Positions 60,369 to 64,000 of a DNA stretch of 64,000 nt are shown piece by piece. The position numbers and the translations under genes were made by a program. The DNA lies in the NCBI GenBank assembly GCA_934718065.1, contig CAKUZR010000003.1, positions 1 to 64,000 on the forward strand. Direction: 5' to 3'. Origin of the DNA: an uncultured Treponema sp. Lineage in GTDB: Bacteria > Spirochaetota > Spirochaetia > Treponematales > Treponemataceae. The stretch's first letter is position 1; each line of letters begins with the position of its first letter. The notes below the pieces were generated by a model. It was not told the origin of the DNA, made no database searches, and saw nothing but the letters and a program-made list of their open reading frames with translations.

Positions 60369-63300
60369 CTACAGCACCTTCCTTACAGTCTCCGGGCTGT
60401 AAGTTGTAAAAATCTGCTCAAAGTTGGTGATAAGGCTGTCGCCGTCCTGTGCGTCTTGCGGGTCACGCATTACAAAATAGTACGGCTTTTGTTTTGCGAT
60501 TTCTGTAATAACGTCCTCTGTCACGTCCTTGTCAAAACAAGCCATAAGATAATTGCCTTCCACGCAGAAAACTTCTTTTCCGTTGAGCTTCCTTGTTTCG
60601 ATTTTGCTTGAAAGCATAATGCCCAAGTCGAGCATTGTCTGGAACAGAAGGTCTTCGCCAGTGCGGTCAGACTTGATGTTGTCTTTGAAAAGAGTACTTT
60701 TATCGATATGCTCCGGAGTGTAGTAAACATCTTCCATGTTGGAGGTATCGATCTTGAGAACACGGAAACCGATGTCTAGTTTGTAGTTGCCAGTTTTCAG
60801 TTGGGAGTTGTCAGAGTTTTCGTTAGAGATGTTATCATTTTTCCTATTTCCGAAAGAAGATTCATTGCCTTCTGAATTTCTGTTTCCGTCAGATAACCTA
60901 TTTCCTTGCAAATCAGCAGTTGAGTTTCCAGTTCCGACTTGGAACCTTTCGCTATTTTCAGAAACTGTGCAAATTCTTTCTTCGAGCTTCGTTCCTGTCC
61001 TTCCGCTATGTTCGACGGAATCGACACCGCAGCCCGCCGCATCTGATCCGACAGTGCATAAATCTCTTCCTTCGGCAGCTTTTTCACCAGAGAATAAATC
61101 TCTTTGACCATTTCCATTGACTTCTGCCAAACTAGAAGCTCTCTGTAACTTGCCATCTTTTCCCCCTTTGCAACTATCAACTGATAACTGATAACTCTTA
61201 ACTATCTTCCGTCCTGCACGGCGGATGCGCTCTTTGCCGATTTCGCAGATATTCTTATAACCAGCTTTATAGGCTTCGCTCTTTTCGTCCGTTTCTTCAG
61301 GAAGTTGAACCATGATGAACTTGCGGTGACCGCCATCCTCGGCGTTCAACTGCATAACAGCGTGTGCGGTTGAAGCGGAACCAGAGAAGAAGTCGAGGAT
61401 GATAAAATCTTTTGTTGCAACTAATTTTTGTAGAGTTTCAATCAGTTCTGGAGTTTTAGTATATTCAAAAATTCCTTTGCCCATTAAAGAATCAAAAATC
61501 TTCTTCGCATTATCATTTGAATATTCATTTTCTGTAAATTCCAACGTTGACAAAGGTTTTGTTCTATCAAATTCAATGATTTTGTATTCATTTCCACTTC
61601 TATCAATTGTTGCTTTTTCGTATGTTTTAGTGTATATTCTATTGCGTTCGCCACCTTTGTGAACTTCCACAAATCCATTCTTTAATCCAAACTCAAAGAG
61701 AGCTTTACTCCATCTCCATCCCCAATCCGCACGTCCGTGTTGTCCTTTTTGTCTATTTTCATAATCTTCTTTTGAGCCGCCTGCATAAAAGATTTCACCA
61801 TCAATTGTAATTGGATAGTCAAGACTTTTTACATATCCTAATGAATCATAGTCCAACGTCTGATTTGCCTTATAATATCCTCTTTGGTCAAAAAATTCAT
61901 CTTTTTTGCAATATCCTTCATCAGTGTGAGCAATTCCTTTTAAATCTGCCAAACTAATGTTTTTTACATACATCAATAGAAAATCATGATTTTTTGCCAC
62001 CTCAAAAGAGGACTTTCCGCCTTTTTTTGTAACACGAGAAAAAACTGTTTTAAAATTACTCTCTCCAAAAATCTCATCGCAGCACTTCTTCAAGTTATCA
62101 ACTTCATTATCATCAATGCTGATAAAAATAACCCCATCATCCGTCAGCAAATCCCTAGCAAGCTTCAGGCGTGGATACATCATATTCAGCCAGTCGGTAT
62201 GAAAACGGCCGTTGCTTTCGGTGTTGCGGGTGTAGTTGTCTACAAGCTGGTTTCCGTCTTCGTCAAAATTTCCGCTCTTCTCTGAAAACTCTGAACTGGA
62301 AACTGAAAATTCATCGTTATACACAAAGTCGTTGCCCATATTGTAGGGCGGGTCTATGTAGATCATCTTGATTTTGCCGAGATAGGTCTCCTGCAAGAGC
62401 TTCAGCACTTCCAGATTATCGCCCTCGATATAGAGGTTTTCGGTGTTGTCGAAGTCCACGCTTTCTTCCCGGCAGGGGCGCAGAGTTTTGGGAATGGGAG
62501 CGTTTGCAATAGGTTCATTATATCCTTTGGTCATTAAGCGCATTTTATCCAGCATATTCTTTGGATTCAGATGATTACAAACTACATTTCCATCTTCTCC
62601 AATATAAACCATATAGAAAGGATGAAGTCTGTTCTGGTTATCTATGTTTACGCTGTTATTTCTATTTTTCAGAACATAAATAACACCTGGCGGACAGTCT
62701 TCTTTAGCCATAGTTACAGCATGCAGTCCAAATGGAGTGTTATCTAAGTCTCCATGCTCTTTTACATATTCAAGTAAATCCAGGCGGAATTCATTAAGTC
62801 CTAAATCCATAATATTAATTCCGCTGTTCATTTCTTCAATATCAATTACTTCATCTTTTAGTTTTTGCAGTTGTTCTTTTCTATAATCAAGATCTTTCTG
62901 TTCTTCTTCAAGAATGTTGTCATCGGCAGTTGCAGCCATATCTACAATCTTCATTCTTGTTTCAACACGACCTTTTAGATTTATATATTCATCAAGCGTT
63001 AAATCCGGCCAGAAGTTCACAAGCTGAATCTGTGCATTTTTACTTCCTATTCGGTCAATTCGTCCAAATCTCTGGATAATGCGAACCGGGTTCCAGTGTA
63101 TATCGTAGTTAATCAGATAATCACAATCCTGTAAGTTCTGGCCTTCAGAAATACAGTCTGTTGCAATAAGAATATCTATGCTTCTTGGATCGTCAGGGAA
63201 TATTACATTCTTATCTTTTGAAAGCGGTGAAAAATATGTAAGAACCGCATTTAAATCACAACGGAACTTTTCAAGTGTACATTTACCTTCCGTAGTTCCG

Positions 63301-64000
63301 CTAATCATTGCAGAGTTTAATCCGTATTTTTCTTTAATCAAAACGTTTAGATTGTCGTAAAGATAATCAGCTGTATCTGCAAATGCAGAGAATACAATTA
63401 CTTTCTTATTGTTTCCATTTATAGGATTTTCAATTTTGTTGCATATAACTTCAATAAGTTTTTGAAGCTTTGAATCTTTTTCCGGAGCAATATCAGCTAC
63501 AAGGCTTTCGAGACCTGCAAGGATTGCTTCATCAAGCTTCAAATCTGCAAGCCATGAAATATAATCCATATCATTCAAATCAATCTTAACTTTCTTACCA
63601 ATTGAAAACATATCACTTGCATTCTGGTCATCAAAGTCATAATCATCATCCATTGAGACATCTGTAAGATTGATGTTCGGATTGTTTTTATTTTCAGCAA
63701 AATCTTCAACAATTTTTATTGTCTGGTTAATGCAATGCCTTACACGCTGGATTGTAAGCCTGAAAGAGTAAACTGAACTTTCAAGACGTTTCAAAAGATT
63801 AATCGCCATAAGCCTGCGAATACCGCTTTCACGTCCCATCTGGTCAAATCCGCCGGAGCCCGTTTCTTCATCAACATTCAAATCATACTTTGAACGTTTG
63901 CTAGACAGAATAAAATGAGAAGGCACATAAACTGAAAGTTTAAGTTTATTCAATTCTTCAAAAATCAAATTGAATGTGGTTTCATTATCATCTTGTGTAA
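60369..64000 (-). CDS. SNF2-type helicase (C-terminal half) fused to type III Mod methyltransferase (partial)
   Basis: The frame is open to the right edge, so the N-terminus is outside the window. The first part carries a helicase C lobe: VIVFSAFADTADYLY, LIATDCISEGQNLQ and IIQRFGRIDRIGS (motifs V-VI). This continues to NMLDKMRLMTKGYNEP. Directly after it (near 62490-62520) the frame reads IANAPIPKTLRPCREES, the start of a Mod catalytic region: DPPYN at ~62340-62357, TSPELIETL-type target region, and FFSGSAST at ~61380. An insertion of 142 codons (60778-61203) splits the C-terminal part, which resumes LDIGFRVLKIDTSNM. The Mod should methylate adenine. In related loci helicase and Mod are separate genes. 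Confidence 0.85.
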   Translation of the reverse strand, partial: TQDDNETTFNLIFEELNKLKLSVYVPSHFILSSKRSKYDLNVDEETGSGGFDQMGRESGIRRLMAINLLKRLESSVYSFRLTIQRVRHCINQTIKIVEDFAENKNNPNINLTDVSMDDDYDFDDQNASDMFSIGKKVKIDLNDMDYISWLADLKLDEAILAGLESLVADIAPEKDSKLQKLIEVICNKIENPINGNNKKVIVFSAFADTADYLYDNLNVLIKEKYGLNSAMISGTTEGKCTLEKFRCDLNAVLTYFSPLSKDKNVIFPDDPRSIDILIATDCISEGQNLQDCDYLINYDIHWNPVRIIQRFGRIDRIGSKNAQIQLVNFWPDLTLDEYINLKGRVETRMKIVDMAATADDNILEEEQKDLDYRKEQLQKLKDEVIDIEEMNSGINIMDLGLNEFRLDLLEYVKEHGDLDNTPFGLHAVTMAKEDCPPGVIYVLKNRNNSVNIDNQNRLHPFYMVYIGEDGNVVCNHLNPKNMLDKMRLMTKGYNEPIANAPIPKTLRPCREESVDFDNTENLYIEGDNLEVLKLLQETYLGKIKMIYIDPPYNMGNDFVYNDEFSVSSSEFSEKSGNFDEDGNQLVDNYTRNTESNGRFHTDWLNMMYPRLKLARDLLTDDGVIFISIDDNEVDNLKKCCDEIFGESNFKTVFSRVTKKGGKSSFEVAKNHDFLLMYVKNISLADLKGIAHTDEGYCKKDEFFDQRGYYKANQTLDYDSLGYVKSLDYPITIDGEIFYAGGSKEDYENRQKGQHGRADWGWRWSKALFEFGLKNGFVEVHKGGERNRIYTKTYEKATIDRSGNEYKIIEFDRTKPLSTLEFTENEYSNDNAKKIFDSLMGKGIFEYTKTPELIETLQKLVATKDFIILDFFSGSASTAHAVMQLNAEDGGHRKFIMVQLPEETDEKSEAYKAGYKNICEIGKERIRRAGRKIVKSYQLSVDSCKGGKDGKLQRASSLAEVNGNGQRDLFSGEKAAEGRDLCTVGSDAAGCGVDSVEHSGRTGTKLEERICTVSENSERFQVGTGNSTADLQGNRLSDGNRNSEGNESSFGNRKNDNISNENSDNSQLKTGNYKLDIGFRVLKIDTSNMEDVYYTPEHIDKSTLFKDNIKSDRTGEDLLFQTMLDLGIMLSSKIETRKLNGKEVFCVEGNYLMACFDKDVTEDVITEIAKQKPYYFVMRDPQDAQDGDSLITNFEQIFTTYSPETVRKVL
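60778..61203 (-). mobile_element. In-frame IVS-like insertion element inside the mod gene
   Basis: A 426-bp (142-codon) segment interrupts the Mod frame without closing it. On the plus strand the left end has AGTT at 60778, 60785, 60792, 60799 and 60806, and the right end has AACT at 61172, 61179, 61186, 61193 and 61200. Both are strict 7-bp arrays, inverted to each other. The interior encodes an S23-type four-helix-bundle protein in a different frame. Confidence 0.8.
60797..61156 (-). CDS. Four-helix-bundle protein (23S rRNA IVS / S23 type), nested in mod
   Basis: A 119-residue protein read in another frame of the same strand as Mod. MASYRELLVWQKSMEMVKEI, QMRRAAVSIPSNIAEGQERS and the helical KGSKSELETQLLICKEIGYL are hallmark S23/TIGR02436 sequences. 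GGGGGA lies just before ATG 61156. Relatives are encoded by intervening sequences in 23S rRNA of Leptospira and others and by insertions between or in protein genes. Function is unknown. The stop codon lies in the left (plus-strand) heptad array. Nearly every base is therefore read in two frames. Confidence 0.85.
   Translation of the reverse strand: MASYRELLVWQKSMEMVKEIYSLVKKLPKEEIYALSDQMRRAAVSIPSNIAEGQERSSKKEFAQFLKIAKGSKSELETQLLICKEIGYLTETEIQKAMNLLSEIGKMITSLTKTLTTPN

Noticed and set aside
1..64000. tRNA or rRNA genes, phage structural genes, integrase or transposase genes
   Set aside because: I looked in the intergenic gaps and among the genes and recognised none. The defence island therefore has no visible integration machinery or att site in this window.

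Overview
The window looks like a chromosomal segment of a host-associated or rumen-type Treponema (Spirochaetota). Pointers are a class I (archaeal-type) lysyl-tRNA synthetase instead of the usual class II enzyme, an EF-G whose G1 loop reads AHIDSGKTT as in the spirochaete/mitochondrial type, many lipoproteins with loose lipoboxes, a methyl-accepting chemotaxis protein, and a moderately AT-rich composition with Shine-Dalgarno starts. The species assignment is inference.

Layout. 1-7.5 kb: three minus-strand surface lipoproteins, including a modular GH13 alpha-amylase and a lipoprotein with a tyrosine-phosphatase-like domain whose N-terminus is related to that of the amylase. 7.7-13.8 kb: an unknown protein, a MazF/PemK-type toxin-antitoxin pair, a secreted VWA protein, a DJ-1 family protein, acetate kinase and purN. 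14-23 kb: asnS, a YihY-cNMP fusion, pyrG, guaA, and a NusG_II / Gx-transporter / ApbE set of the flavin-electron-transfer kind. 23.1-27.2 kb: a near-complete pantothenate/CoA operon (panB panC coaC coaB coaX panD). 27.3-29.7 kb: a zinc-type ArsR repressor with its promoter/operator and a P1B-type ATPase. 29.8-42.7 kb: lysS, a chemoreceptor, two unknowns, fusA, yhbY and a four-gene Gld-like ABC operon. 42.9-48.3 kb: argJ-argB-argD and a CBS/DRTGG inorganic pyrophosphatase.

From about 48.3 kb to the right edge the window is a defence island. It has an AAA/DUF4143 ATPase under a palindrome-studded promoter, an HU/Ig-like DNA-binding protein, an XRE regulator with a candidate small RNA and mini-ORF, an HNH-nuclease remnant, and a type III-like restriction locus (Res, RhuM, helicase-Mod). 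Two further systems sit inside that locus: an AbiEi/AbiEii toxin-antitoxin cassette bracketed by a perfect 38-bp direct repeat that copies the 5' end of res, and an AT-rich Hachiman pair (hamA, hamB). The mod part is fused in frame to an SNF2-type helicase C-terminal half. It also carries a 426-bp in-frame insertion that encodes a four-helix-bundle (23S IVS, S23-type) protein in another frame and is bounded by inverted arrays of AGTTNNN heptads. The locus therefore appears to have been built by repeated insertions that each left the host reading frame intact.

Two dispersed intergenic repeat families are visible. One is a ~205-bp palindromic, MITE-like element with inverted termini (two or three near-complete copies and several fragments). 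The other is a ~50-bp hairpin repeat that flanks coaC-coaB and supplies the C-terminal codons of coaB. Several genes lack a Shine-Dalgarno sequence and have a -10-like hexamer only 6-11 nt before the start codon, which suggests leaderless transcripts.
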